From the NCBI GenBank assembly GCA_015501585.1, contig JADNRY010000058.1, positions 62,001 to 126,000 on the forward strand: a DNA stretch of 64,000 nt. Reading direction: 5' to 3'. This stretch comes from Rhodocollybia butyracea (taxonomy: Eukaryota > Basidiomycota > Agaricomycetes > Agaricales > Omphalotaceae). Positions 46,336 through 57,582 of this stretch are shown here, in pieces. The notes under the pieces are model-generated. The model did not search any database. It was not told the DNA's origin and saw only the letters and a list, made by a program, of their open reading frames with translations. Within the stretch, counting starts at the first letter, position 1. Each line of letters opens with the position of its first letter. The position numbers and the translations under genes are program-made.

Positions 46336-46803
46336 TCATTGGCACTTACTCCTTCTGCCTTTTACGGAAGCTAGGTCAGCAGACCACACGTGACACGGCT
46401 CCGGTCGTGGTAGACTCTTGTCATTTACCACAAAGGTATCGCAAAGAAAACTTTCGACGCCTTTCGTCGCTTCCGCTTTCAAATTGAGTCTGACGCGCTT
46501 AAAACCGCTCACTTCTTCTTCTTTGTCTATCGTACGCGTCTTATCCGCCATCGCGCTGGAAGCTGGAGGCGTCATGAGTTCGCATAGGTTGGCAGTGGGA
46601 AGATATTGTATATGTAAAACTCTTTCGTTAAATTTCACCTGCTTTTGACAACGATGGGACTCTCTAGCTGGAGGTTTCTCAGAAGTCTCGATCACTTGAT
46701 TCATGGTATACGCAACCAACTTCGGAATGCGCAAGAGTTGTGAGGCTTTGAAGCGTCTCCCCCAATTTTTAGGTCTGCGAAGCTGGTTTCCATCCCGGTC
46801 CAT
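46336..46803 (-). CDS. Small hypothetical protein
   Basis: Single frame of about 155 codons from MDRDGNQLRRPKNWGRRFKA to a TAA at 46336. It is basic at the N-terminus and has no signal peptide, membrane segment or motif that I recognise. It lies between the 5' ends of the samB homologue and the arylsulfotransferase-family gene. The opposite strand has only shorter frames. It could be a lineage-specific gene or chance. Confidence 0.4.
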   Translation of the reverse strand: MDRDGNQLRRPKNWGRRFKASQLLRIPKLVAYTMNQVIETSEKPPARESHRCQKQVKFNERVLHIQYLPTANLCELMTPPASSAMADKTRTIDKEEEVSGFKRVRLNLKAEATKGVESFLCDTFVVNDKSLPRPEPCHVWSADLASVKGRRSKCQ

Positions 46804-47075
46804 ATCCTGCAAGATTGACGTCGTTAAGAAATCTCATGCATATGTTCAACATCATTAAAGAAATTAAATTATGACAGTGGGCCTGGTCTATTTTCAGCCC
46901 TTCTCGGTTCTATGCTTCTTCACTCAAGTATTCTTAGCCTTCTGCAATAATTTGCTATTTTGGTGATCCCAGGCTGCGCAGTGTGTCCATACAAAAGGCA
47001 TGCACAAAATCCTCTCCCCCTCTGCCCCCTCTCGGTCCCAGCGTTCTCCTCGGACTGCAACGTATTACTGGCAGG

Positions 47076-49259
47076 ATGTGGTTTCCTCTCACGTCCTTGC
47101 ATCGTAAAAGTTCAAGCCCTATTCTTCTGCTTGGCCTATCAATCCTGTCACAATTAGCTCGTTCAGACTTGGTTTACTTCGCAAACAGTGAATATAATGC
47201 TGGAGAATTTGGCCCGGGACCCAACCAGAGCTTTGTCACCGCCAACTATACGCCGTGAGTACTTGGTTCCTCAATTCAGATCGTGACACGTCGCTCATAC
47301 CAGAAAAAGTTCGGTATGGAACTTTGCGCAGCCTTTGAACAGAACCCAGTCGACCATTTCTTCTGGTTATCTATTCACAGCACCAAGAGGTACGCGGTCA
47401 TTGGAACACGTTGTTTGCTGGTTTAACGGTTTTTTTGCAGGATTTGATACAGCGCAACCCGGGCCCCTCATATACGACAATGATGGACATCTTGTGTGGG
47501 ATGGAACAAGCGTCATTGGAGAAACACTGGTCTTCCAGATGGAAAACGTATCTCGGGGAACCACACATCCTGACTTGGTCGGGTACTATCCTCGGCACTG
47601 GGATTGGAAGTGGATATATTCTAATGTTCAACTCCCAGTATCAGCGCGTCGCGAGATAGTCAGTAGAACGCTTTCGCTTGTGTAGATCGGCATTGAAGTC
47701 TCTTTACAGCACGACAAATTTGACCGGAGTAACCGGTGCTACATTAGCAGATTTCCATGAAGTATTGGCCTTTCTTCAGTCGTGGCTAGATCTAACTACG
47801 AACGACAGACTAGGATTACACCGAACAACAGTGCCGTCATGACCGCTTATCACATCAGCGAAATGAATCTTACAGCATACGGAGGTCCTTCTACTGGTTA
47901 CATTTTGGACAGTGTGTTCCAGGAAATCAACATAACTTCTGGTACATACTCAAGGATATATGTTGAGAAGTTCAAAAAAAAGGCTGATCTTTTACCGGCA
48001 GGGGAAACTCTTTTCACTTGGTATGCCAGTGAGAATGTCAGCCCTAGTGAATGTCACAACCCACTTGGGTCTGGAGGTAATACGACTGGTAGTGCATGGG
48101 ATTATTTTGTTCGTCGTTTCCAATATTCCTTGCTAGTGTATAATCTGAATATCTTGCCATAGCACATCAACTCGATCGACTTTGACGACGACGGCAACTG
48201 GCTAATTTCTTCTCGATACTGTTTTGCTCTGTACTACATCGACGGTAACACAGGTGATATTATCTGGCGGATGGGTGGCACGAACTCGTCATTCGCAATG
48301 GGCCCCGGGGCAGACTATAGATATCAACATCATGCCAGATGGCTCACCAAGAACGACACCTATGCCACAATAACGTGGGTCTTCTCCTCTTCCGTTTTTG
48401 TAGAGCTTCAATGGATTCTTTATAGAGTCTTCGATGACTTTGGAGTGGCCAATGTGCCTGCCTCCCGTGGTTTGTATCTGGGCATCAATTTCACCAACAT
48501 GTCCGTCGACTTAATACAAGATTTTATACCGTTCAACACAACGGTTTCTCAAAGCCAAGGAAGCGTACAACTTCAGCCCAATGGCAATTTCCTGGTTGGG
48601 TAGTATGTTTCGCTTTTGGTCTACTTGTAACTAACAATTGTGTGTAACGAAGATGGGGTTATATGCCGTGGGCCTCAGAGTATACACCTTCTGGAGACCT
48701 TCTCTGGGCAGGTCAGTTTGGCGTAGTTGGCGGAAATTACAATGAAGGGTGTATGTCTCGTATTGTCAGCCCTCTTTTCGAAACTAATATGAACCTAGAT
48801 CGCGTACTTCGTTATAATTGGACCGGAGAGCCCACAGCTCCTCCCAGTATGGCACTTGCCCAATCCTCCGAAAACATCACAACTGTGTATGTTTCGTGGA
48901 ATGGCGACACGCGCACAAACCTTTGGGAGCTTTTGGGGGCTCAAGACTCATCTGGGTCTGGCGCTGTATCACTATGCAATGAAAGTCGTAACGGGTTCGA
49001 GACGGCTATAACCCTTAGCAAGACTGTTCTCGGAAAGTATAACTACGTTGCTGTGCGTGCTCTTGGCGAAGGGAATACATCGATTGGGATCAGTAACTTT
49101 ACGACTAGTGGGATTAGTGTTACAACTAGTGCGGGCGATGGTGCTACAAATGGTACAACTAGTGCGGGCGATGGTGCTGCAAATGGTGCTGCAAAGCTGG
49201 TCACAGGAGCTTGGGGAACAATCGTGGCTGCGGTCACGGTTGTAATGGTGCTGATATGA
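47076..49259 (+). CDS. Arylsulfotransferase-family (ASST-like) surface protein with GPI-type tail
   Basis: Beta-propeller protein of the fungal arylsulfotransferase-like family; the substrate is unknown. The start MWFPLTSLHRKSSSPILLLG (47076) gives a signal peptide ending near SQLARS. It is followed by DLVYFANSEYNAGEFGPGPN, GPLIYDNDGHLVWDG, HILTWSGTILGTGIGSGYIL, HINSIDFDDDGNWLISSRY, GDIIWRMGGTNSSF and PNGNFLVGWGYMPWASEYTP, matching the family's propeller blades. Introns near 47255, 47390 and 48605 are needed; the splicing around 47490-47720 is unsure, and a frame change is possible there. The C-terminus has a Thr/Ser/Gly/Asn repeat (TTSAGDGATNG, SAGDGAANG) and then a hydrophobic tail (WGTIVAAVTVVMVLI), the pattern of a GPI-anchor signal. 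Confidence 0.82.
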
Positions 49260-50099
49260 GCGAATTCAACCCGTAGCAGTCCTGCTTCCCTGCGACGGTA
49301 AACTGTCATTGCTGAAACTATCATTATTTTACGGGGTTGTATAGAGATAAAATTGTCAAGTTGCACCATAAATTTATAACCGCATCTTACTCTACCAAGA
49401 AGCCCAGCTCTCATGCCGGAAGAATAGCTTTGGGCCTTGGAGAGAATTCTAGAGGCTACGAAGCAATTGGCAAAGGTTTTCAAGGCAGCAGAGGACTCCT
49501 GAATCTCCACCGTTGTATCACTGTATCCTATTTTTTTTTGACCGGGACTTTCTTTTGCTCTTCGATTCGAACTCTGGATCCGTCGCTAAAACGTCTGAGT
49601 ACCTTCGGGCAACGACAAAGTCATCCCGCTCCAGCCGTTGAGATTTATGGGCACAAAGCCGAGCAGTCAACCCACTGATCTGAACTTTCTTGAGCTACCG
49701 AGGTCAGCGAGTGCTTGTGCTCAAGATCGACCCAGTCAAAGTCTCATTTGTGGTCTACTCTACTGATGTTTTTCAAGTTCGTGTCTATGTAGATCCTTGC
49801 AATTGCTCGGGGCACAGGAAGACTGCGTCAAGTTCATCTCCTTTTTTGTCAGAGATTCATCGGTTTCCTATCCTTCTGAGTCTTTTCCAGGGATCTCTTT
49901 TCCAACGACACTGGTATAATAATTATCATTCTACTATACAGGTGTATTATAAAACATCCTCCTCATGTTACAGTCAAGTATCGAGAAACAAATTCCCAAC
50001 GTTCCAAAAAATTCGTAATTTACATCTCATTTTTTGCTTTCATCCGCTAACCATCAATTGACAGTTTCGCCCAGACACAAGCAAGAAAAAAGAAGAAAG
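49260..50099. other. Intergenic, no gene seen
   Basis: This is the 3' flank of the arylsulfotransferase-family gene and the downstream flank of U2. Short frames only. A T-tract occurs at about 49530. Confidence 0.4.
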
Positions 50100-50288
50100 G
50101 ATCCCCCGACGACACAAGCCGATACTGCAGTAGCAAGGTCATCGCGTCCCCGTGTTGCAAGCAGAGCACGAAGAACAGGGGCGGCAAAAATTAGATAACC
50201 AAATACGGAGGGCGGTGCCTCGTAATAGTGGTTAAACTATTAAGAACAGATACTACACTTGATCTAAGCCAAAAGGCCAGAGTGGTAA
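50100..50288 (-). ncRNA. U2: U2 spliceosomal snRNA
   Basis: The minus strand reads GGCCTTTTGGCTTAGATC, then AAGTGTAGTATCTGTTCTTA, the near-invariant 5' domain of U2 (stem I/II and the GUAGUA branch-point recognition sequence). It is followed by a stem-loop (AATAGTTTAACCACTATT), an Sm-site-like AATTTTTG at about 50190 and two GC-rich hairpins, the second with CTACTGCAGTATCGG, like the conserved loop of the 3' stem-loops. The 5' end is set by analogy with about 10 nt before GGCC. The 3' end is approximate. U2 pairs with the intron branch site during splicing. Confidence 0.88.
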
Positions 50289-51144
50289 GGTTTTCAAAAG
50301 TTGGCAGAAGGTTTTTATACCATTCGAGATGCGCACGGACCAGCTGAGGGCAGGGCGCCGAGACTGTATTGATCATGTTAAGGGCCGGTCGCCGGGGCGT
50401 ACAGGAATAAGGTAGAGAGCCATCTCCAGCCACATCACGTGCAGTAAGTCACACTGCCTAATTTAGTGAAATTATTTCGAAAAGTCATTTAAAAATTAAC
50501 GAAGCACTCTCCTACTTATTCCTTCCATGAATATACTTGATTTACGCTGAAACACTGGCCCTCCAAGTAGTACATAGATTAGTTTAGAAATGGTGGAGGA
50601 GAAGCAAAAATACTGTGAGAATAAGTAAAATGCTACTCCTCCCCCAATTCGTGAGTTTTTACAAAGATTTATGTATGGTAATGGGCATAGCCCTATTTTC
50701 CATAAATTCATGGAACAGATTCTTCATATGACAACGGTATAATTATCTATCGATTTATCTTTCTTTTCTCATCAAAATTTCGCCATATATAGTCTGTCAC
50801 AAATGATCACATGATGTTGTCAAAGGTGGATGCTCCCTACCTTACAACGCTTACTTGTCTTGCGTGGCTTGTGAACAGATTCGGATCGGAAGAAGCGACG
50901 CTTCGATGTTGGACGTTACTCTACCAAAGTTCTTGCAACTTATGGCGGCACACCTTCCCAATGCCGCTCCATGATGTCTGTGACCATTCGTAGCCAGACA
51001 ATGGCCTCGTGTTACCTTGAGCTGAAGACTTGCTGAAGAAGGGCGAGGCTTTTACTATCAAGAATTTCGTATTGTTACGACGATCATGAATCTTATTATT
51101 TCTTGTAACACTGCAACATTTTATCTTCATTCGTAGTTCATGAA
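50289..51144. other. U2 upstream region and intergenic sequence
   Basis: It holds the promoter of the minus-strand U2 gene (first about 150 bp) and AT-rich sequence with short frames only. The right end is the 3' flank of the alcohol dehydrogenase gene. Confidence 0.4.
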
Positions 51145-52678
51145 TTACTGTGTCACCTTGATGACAACCTTCCCAACATGGGCTTGAGACTGCAAATATT
51201 TGTATGCTTCAAGTGCTTCTTCAAAGGGGAAGACCTTGTCGATGACAGGTCGCGTCACTTCAGGGTGTAGGGCAAACAGTTTGTTCATGTCTTTGAATCT
51301 GAAATTGACGAGTTATGATGAGTATGCAGACGAAGCAATATGAATGCATACTGAGCAACAGAGCCAATCTGAATCCCACGAATACAACAAGCCTTTCTAA
51401 TGGTGGCGAAAACAACATCAGTGGGTGTACCCTAGACAGAAATAAGCGTTGAGTACAAATATGGGCCAAGAGGCAGCGATGTAGACATACCCCACCAACA
51501 TACCCGATGGTATGAATCCATCCCGCGACGCGAACAGCTTTCAAGGATTTTTCGAGTGAATCGGGACCACCAACCTGTTCAGATTGAGTACAAACATGTA
51601 GAATATATACGGTGTATCGCACCTCAAGGACGTGGTCTACGCCTCTTCCATGGGTAAGCTCAAGAACCTTCTCATCCCAGTTGGGTGTCGTCTTGTAGTT
51701 TATAACATGGTGAGCTCCGAGCTTGGAGACAACTTTCAACTTGTCATCTGACGAGGATGTAGCAATGACCCTGGCTCCTGAAGCGAGAGCAATTTGGAGA
51801 CCATGGCTGAACATCCAGTTAGAATAAATATTTCGAGGCTTGCAGATAGTTTGTACATACATTGAAACACCACCAGTACCCAGGATAAGAACAGTGTCAC
51901 CGCCTTTGAGTGGGACGGGGCCCATGAGCGCGTTATATGCGGTCAAAGCGGCGCAACTGGATAAAACATAGAATCTTAGTAGTAGGATGTAACGGAGTAA
52001 TGGGGTTGCTCACGGCAAAGTTGAAGCTTCCTCGAACGAGAGGTGGTCAGGAATCCTGACAAGAGACTATGGAGTGGTTTATCTACATTCTAAAGGATAT
52101 CCTGGAAACTCACATGTGGGCGAAAGGTCTTGTATTGCGTCAAAACACCATGAATCGCTCCTCCATGAGCCGTTTGTTGTATCTCGGATGAAGTATCTCC
52201 CGCGATATGATCAGCTGCGAAATTGGCGCAGACGCGGTCGCCGACCTTCCATTCGGCACCTACATCCTCGCCGACAGCAATTACTTCTCCAGCCATGTCG
52301 GAACATGGGACAAGCTCGTCTGGGAAGCTGAAGTACGATTCAGAACAAGTAATGAATGTTTTCTAAAATGATGGCGAACTTACCCCCGTGCACCACCGTA
52401 CCGATTTAAACCGATTGACATATCGCGATACTGATAACAGTTTGTTCACACTTGACTGTTCATCTAGGAAATGACTCCAACCTGCAAGGATACTGCATGA
52501 ACCTTTACGAGCACTTCGTGGGACTTGAGTGGAGGGAGAGGAGATTCCTTTGAAAGAAGGTTTTCGAAGGCACCAAGCTATGGATCGGTAATTCAGATGC
52601 CACAACTTACACTCGAGAAATTAGAAAAAATACTTTGGACCAAAAGTAGTGCTTCGTAGTAGATGGGAGACTCGCCAT
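51145..52678 (-). CDS. MDR-family alcohol dehydrogenase / quinone-oxidoreductase-like
   Basis: NAD(P)H-dependent medium-chain dehydrogenase; the substrate is unknown. The start MASLPSTTKHYFWSK (52678) is spliced to LGAFENLLSKESPLPPLKSH and EVLVKVHAVSLQ, then YRDMSIGLNRYGGARG and DELVPCSDMAGEVIAVGEDV. The nucleotide-binding part has GDTVLILGTGGVS, LQIALASGARVIATSSSDDK and LGAHHVINYKTTPNWDEKV. The C-terminus is FEEALEAYKYLQSQAHVGKV followed by VIKVTQ. The cysteine array of zinc-structural ADHs is absent, which fits the zinc-lacking or zinc-type-like branch. About eight exons. Confidence 0.88.
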
Positions 52679-53607
52679 TGTGAGGGAAGTATAGGGATGT
52701 ATGTGAGTGAGAGTTTTTATAAATATTGCGCCATGTTCTGCTGACTGAGGATAATGGTGACGTCGATTTGCTGTTTCGGTCATTAGCAATGGGAATCAAT
52801 ATTCAAGTACTAGTGTCCACGACGCAACGAGCTATAAACATTAGTAACCTATTACTTATATGGCCTTGAAAGTACAGCCTCTTGCGCATAACTTTCCAAT
52901 TTCCTCCTCATTTTTGGTTAATTCAACAGATGTAGTGGGGTTCGAGCCACAGCAAATCTGATCGTCCAAGCTTGTTCAACCTGTCCGCGGAACCGACCGA
53001 TACGTTCTTGAGCGACACGCACATTGAGGAAGCTGACAGTAATAGTTATCAAGTCACAGTACTACCACGATCTGTGGCCTGACAACGGAGATACGGCGCA
53101 GGTGTTCCCAAGAGTCGTTGGTGGTATCATTCCCACACACACCAAAGTGAATAGAATTAGTCAAATTTCACGTCTGCAGGCGTCATTTCATAGAAATACT
53201 AAGAACAGGAGGGGTTTGAAGTAGGTGAAGCTTGGGATAAGAGTCGGATCTGTTGTCGGAGATATTTGCACTTATGCGTCAGTCGTCTTGTTCTCTTATG
53301 TCGGGACGGCCCAACCCAGCCACCCGAGCGTTCAAAATTGGACTGATTGGTTGCCGATTGAAGAGGTTCCTCGGGAATTCGAGTACGCCGATCCGGGTAA
53401 TTTATAATAAGTTACCCATCTCCAAGTTAGGAGAACAAGGGAACCGGTGGCGGGTATTGTATGGATTGAAAGAGATGTCTGAGTTCCAGAACGATAACAG
53501 TGAGCAGGAGACAAATCAAGAGAGGATTAACGTAGGAAGTTCGAACGAATCAGACTTACCCCGTGGAAATTGCGAAAAACACACGCAATTTCTCCGTCTC
53601 CGACTCC
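52679..53607. other. Intergenic, no gene seen
   Basis: This is the promoter of the alcohol dehydrogenase gene and the left flank of the inverted-repeat element. Plus-strand frames at 53225-53654 overlap the transposon end and resemble nothing known. Confidence 0.4.
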
Positions 53608-54360
53608 GCATGGCCAGGGCCCCGGAAACTCCCCCTAGACCTTGTCCGGAATAGCGTATTTTAGGCCGGAAATTTCATGAAATCCCTGTCCTATTATAGC
53701 GTATTTTAGGCCAAATGGTCCGCTTCCCTGTCCTACATAGCGTACTTTAGGCCGGCGCGCCAGCGCCGAACCGAAATTTTTGAAGTACTTCTAGTCCAAA
53801 GAAGCATGCCAAAGCCGGGGGCTGACAGGTACCTGACAACTGAGTGCAACAAAAGTGTAAGCCGTACAAAAATTTACCTTTCCGTTATCCTGTTGTTGTT
53901 AGATTATGTTCTTCTCTCCCGATGAGCTAGACGATATCCAGCTTGCGGCGAAAGCCACAAGTACCATCTTCATACTCATGCGCGTGTCGCTAATATCTTG
54001 TACTACCACCTCAGGAAGGATGCGTTGTATAATATGCATCTAAATGGCTGTCCTGGGACACAGTGGGACGTTTCAAATTCAAAAACCGGGCGCAAAAAAG
54101 GTTCTCAAGGCCTTACCCGCGCTGAAAATTATAATACTTGCCAGAAATGTTACTCAGAATCATGCTTAGATCATAGCATACATCGAAGCCTGTAGGAGGG
54201 TCCAGGATTTTTTTGGGATTTTTTTGGATTTTTTAGCGAATTTTTAGATTCACGTGACGATCCTTGTCCGAAATAGCGTACTTGAGCCCAAAATCATAGC
54301 GTACTTCAGGATTTTTTGGCGGACAAGGTCTGAGGGGAGTTTCCGGGGCCCTGCATGGCC
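53608..54360. mobile_element. Non-autonomous DNA transposon (737 bp) with 33-bp inverted ends and 8-bp target duplication
   Basis: Identical GCATGGCC copies (53608-53615 and 54353-54360) flank an element at 53616-54352. Its ends are inverted repeats of 33 bp that match at 31 positions, beginning AGGGCCCCGGAAACTCCCC and ending ACCTTGTCCG. An 8-bp duplication is typical of hAT elements. If the outer C is counted (CAGGG ends, hAT-like) the duplication shortens to 6 bp, so the exact boundary is ambiguous. Inside are five copies of ATAGCGTA(T/C)TTTAGGCC-like sequence at 53651, 53696, 53737, 54273 and 54296, all in one orientation. The middle has a small frame (LYYHLRKDALYNMHLNG) without a recognised domain. 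No transposase is present. Confidence 0.85.
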
Positions 54361-55616
54361 ACTCTTCGCGTTGCCGTAGTAGGATTGACCATTATGGTTC
54401 CATAGGATTCTTCGGATGTGCTTTCCTTGACTTTGATTCAACTACGAACAAACAGTCACGATTCAAAGTCAAACAGGAAAAAAAAGAACAAACAGATCAC
54501 GCCGAAAACAGGCATGTGAGTAACTGATGAACTCATCAGTAACACCACACGACGCCGTCACACCGCGGTCGAGGATCAGCATAAGATGTGACTGCATCGT
54601 TTTCTTTGTTAGTCGCAATTGCACATCACGCAGTCATCGTCGAATTCTCAGCGACAGCGCCGTTCTTAACGGCCTTAACCCTATCATCTTCTGGACCCTT
54701 ACACGAATCTCGCCCGGCGTCGATCTATCCTGATTCAGCCTAGTGATCCTGATTCAGCCTAGTGAAGGAAATAGACAGATTTAACGAATCAACGAGCCAA
54801 CAGCTAACAGGTATTCGTGGCTCTCGGTCTTGAAAGATGTTTTAGATTCGCCGCCTGTCAGGAAACCCAATACTCCAGGACGCTCGGGAACGAATCAACA
54901 TCTCGAAGACGGCTTCTCGTTCATAGAAATTCGCCTTGGCAGGCTCTTGGCTCGATGGACGTTCGATAAGGAAACGCGAAACTCAAATCTGCGCTGTTCG
55001 AATTTGCTGATGGTGGGAATGAGGACGGACGTTGGTTTCAAGTCGGAATCTTCGTTTCTGGTGGGCTGGGAAACGTGGCTTCTGGTTAAGTTCAAGTTAT
55101 TCTGTTCTGAACTGTTCATATCTTCTAGATAATCTCTCTGCCTCTGTTCCCAAGTGCGCCGGATGGTGTAATAATGCCAAAGTAAGACGAATATGAAGAA
55201 GAGAACTCGAAGATGAGGTCACCGAGTATTTCAGCAAGGAAATGAGGTATGTTATACTGAACAGGTTGCACAGTACAGACTGCCCCCCTCTTGTGTCTGA
55301 CTCAAGGTAAAATATTCGCTTAGCTTTTGTTCGAAAGAATGCCTCAGGTGTATTACTATTTTCTTGTCCAAAAATGGTACCAGTGTTCTATTATGGCTTG
55401 ATTTTGGCAACTTCAGCTATGATCAATAGTCCATAATGTATTTTTTTACAGTGAACATATGCCATTCTCCAAACTGCGTGAAAGGGAGGAAGGAAAAATA
55501 ATGGTATGTCCAAACGCGACTCTCTGAATAGATAGAAACAAGTTGAAGGCAAGACAAATATGCTAAACAGTATGCTGACACTCACGTAGTTACACCATAG
55601 TTAGACAAAAGGGACT
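54361..55616. other. Intergenic with a 19-bp exact tandem repeat
   Basis: No recognised gene. Two exact adjacent copies of a 19-bp unit (TCCTGATTCAGCCTAGTGA) are at 54728-54765. A plus-strand frame at 54830-55132 resembles no family. Confidence 0.45.
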
Positions 55617-57582
55617 TCAAGCTTCGGCGTTATGGTGACTTCCGGAGCCATTGGATGCATCTATAAGATGTACATTATGATCTTTACCAGTGCCAGGAGA
55701 GATCGGGACGTCGGTATGCGAAGTTGTAATCTGGGATAGATGAATTGAGGTGAAGCCAGTGAAGCCAGTGAAGCCTTCTTGAATAACATCTCTTATTCCT
55801 TTGCGAGAGTTCAAGCTAACCTGATATTAGTGTTGTCGAAAGAAAGTACTTCACACTCAAGCTCACATGGAAAGAAAAGTAAGAGGGTATACTGGAAGTC
55901 GCTTTCACCAATTAGTAGGGCAGAACTTACACAGACTTATGAACCCACTTACAGCGAACCATAATAATATATACACAAGTAGGACAAGTGTGGTGGGTAA
56001 AACAATCCACTAGGATCAAACTATGAGAATCAAATAATTGGTTCAGTAAAAACTCCTACCGTGATCATTGTTGCAATTGCAACCAAGCTAGTTAATCAAG
56101 ATCCAAGAACTGTTTAGTTACAGGTCTAGGACATACTGACTGATAGTTATGACCTACGTTGTGATAGCACCAGTACTAACCACATACTGAATCAACATGC
56201 CCACTGCTTTGGTCGTGCTATAAGTACAATCAGCATTCTGGGAACTTCAATTTTTTTATCCTTCAATTACTTTCGCGCAGGAGATGGTTTCCTCTTAAGG
56301 CCTCTGATCATCGCAATAGTTATAAGCAAATCGCAGGCTACCTCACAAGATAATGCAGCAACTGCCAAGGGCTAAGAAAGTATGAGCATATAGATAGCTA
56401 TTGATTGGCTCTAAAACAAACCGTGTCTTCTGAGGCTTTTGAGAATAGTTTGACTCGAACACTGCCAAAAAATATTAGACGGACAACGCAAGAAATTTTG
56501 TAATACAAACATTTTAGCAGTGAGAGCTGTAAACAAAAATCAGATGAGGACATTGGGTGAGAGATGTTTACCCGAAAATTTAAACACCTACCACCAGCAA
56601 CGCCTTCCAAAAAATCAGTCTACAGCCCTTGCAATGTCAATAGTAAACGTACCAGTTTGTGCAAGTGACAAAATGCACTGGGGAACAGTGGGCCTAAGCT
56701 ACAACGGAGTTGCATTACACATGTTGAGGAACTCACTATCAGGATTGGAATAACAAGTTTCTTATCGTACACTGAAGTTGCCACTCAGGATCACATATAG
56801 GAGACAGAAATCAGTTTAACTTACACTTGTAGACCTTGGATGCATAGAAACTATTGCAGATTAATATTTTAGTCTTTCAAACTAGATGCATCTTCAATGC
56901 TGGTACTTACAATTGGACCAGAGAACTGACAAGAGCTAGAATCAGAAACTGATCAACAAAAAGTGGCATCAAAGAAGTTTTATAAGTCACCTCCTGCTAT
57001 GACATGAGCCTTCATTAATAGTTTATTAATCCAATTTCAAGTTGAAAAGGGTGAACAGAAAAAATACCGGAACAGTCCTAGCGTAAACATAAACTTGAGG
57101 TTGATTTTAATTGAGAAATACTAACCAAGTAGTAATGGCCTCCAAGGTTACAAAGTTTCCGAAATGAGTTACAGCGTAATAATAGAAAAAGTTGCAAACA
57201 AGGACAAGGTGGAGAGTATCGAATGCTCTAGCGCAATGTGCATAGGTTGAGGATTATTGACATTCCCGGAAAAACCAGAAACGTACATCATGGCAATGAT
57301 CTAGCTACACAGTTAATTGACATGAGAATCAGGATGCAACCAAAACTGACCAAACATTGTAATCCCAATGAGTCGTTACCACCAAACTTAGAAAAAGTAC
57401 CGATAGACTTGCATGAGGGTAATGCCATAAATGCTGCCAATGCTCATAAAAAACATCGATGTCAAATGAGCAAGGTTCATACTTACACAGCACCCACTAC
57501 TATGCCAATAAAAGCTGCACCAAGCTTAGGTCAAATAGTGACATTGTAGTTCGGTAGGTTGTTGCGATAGAGATTGAACCAT
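55617..57582 (-). CDS. DUF6534-type multi-pass membrane protein, heavily split by introns
   Basis: Agaricomycete seven-helix-like membrane protein of unknown function. Individual frames are short, but small exons read in family order on the minus strand. They are LGAAFIGIVVGAV joined to IYGITLMQVYR (about 57525-57385), AFDTLHLVLVCNFFYYYAVT and HFGNFVTLEAITTW (57223-57125), LMKAHVIAG (about 57010), FLILALVSSLVQ (about 56940), FFYASKVYK (about 56850), YDKKLVIPILIVSSSTCVMQ (about 56770-56715) and the C-terminal exon LNSRKGIRDVIQEGFTGFTG ending NGSGSHHNAEA at 55617. At least eleven exons are needed. The region around 56700-56300 could not be read cleanly, and the true start (ATG at 57580-57582 or 57542-57544) does not join in frame. 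It may therefore be decaying. Confidence 0.62.

Noticed and set aside
50191..50433. 80-codon minus-strand frame over the U2 locus
   Set aside because: It overlaps the snRNA itself, whose conserved sequence explains the region better.
52925..52960. tRNA-like B box GGTTCGAGCC
   Set aside because: The flanks do not form a T-stem, and no A box or acceptor stem lies at the right distance.
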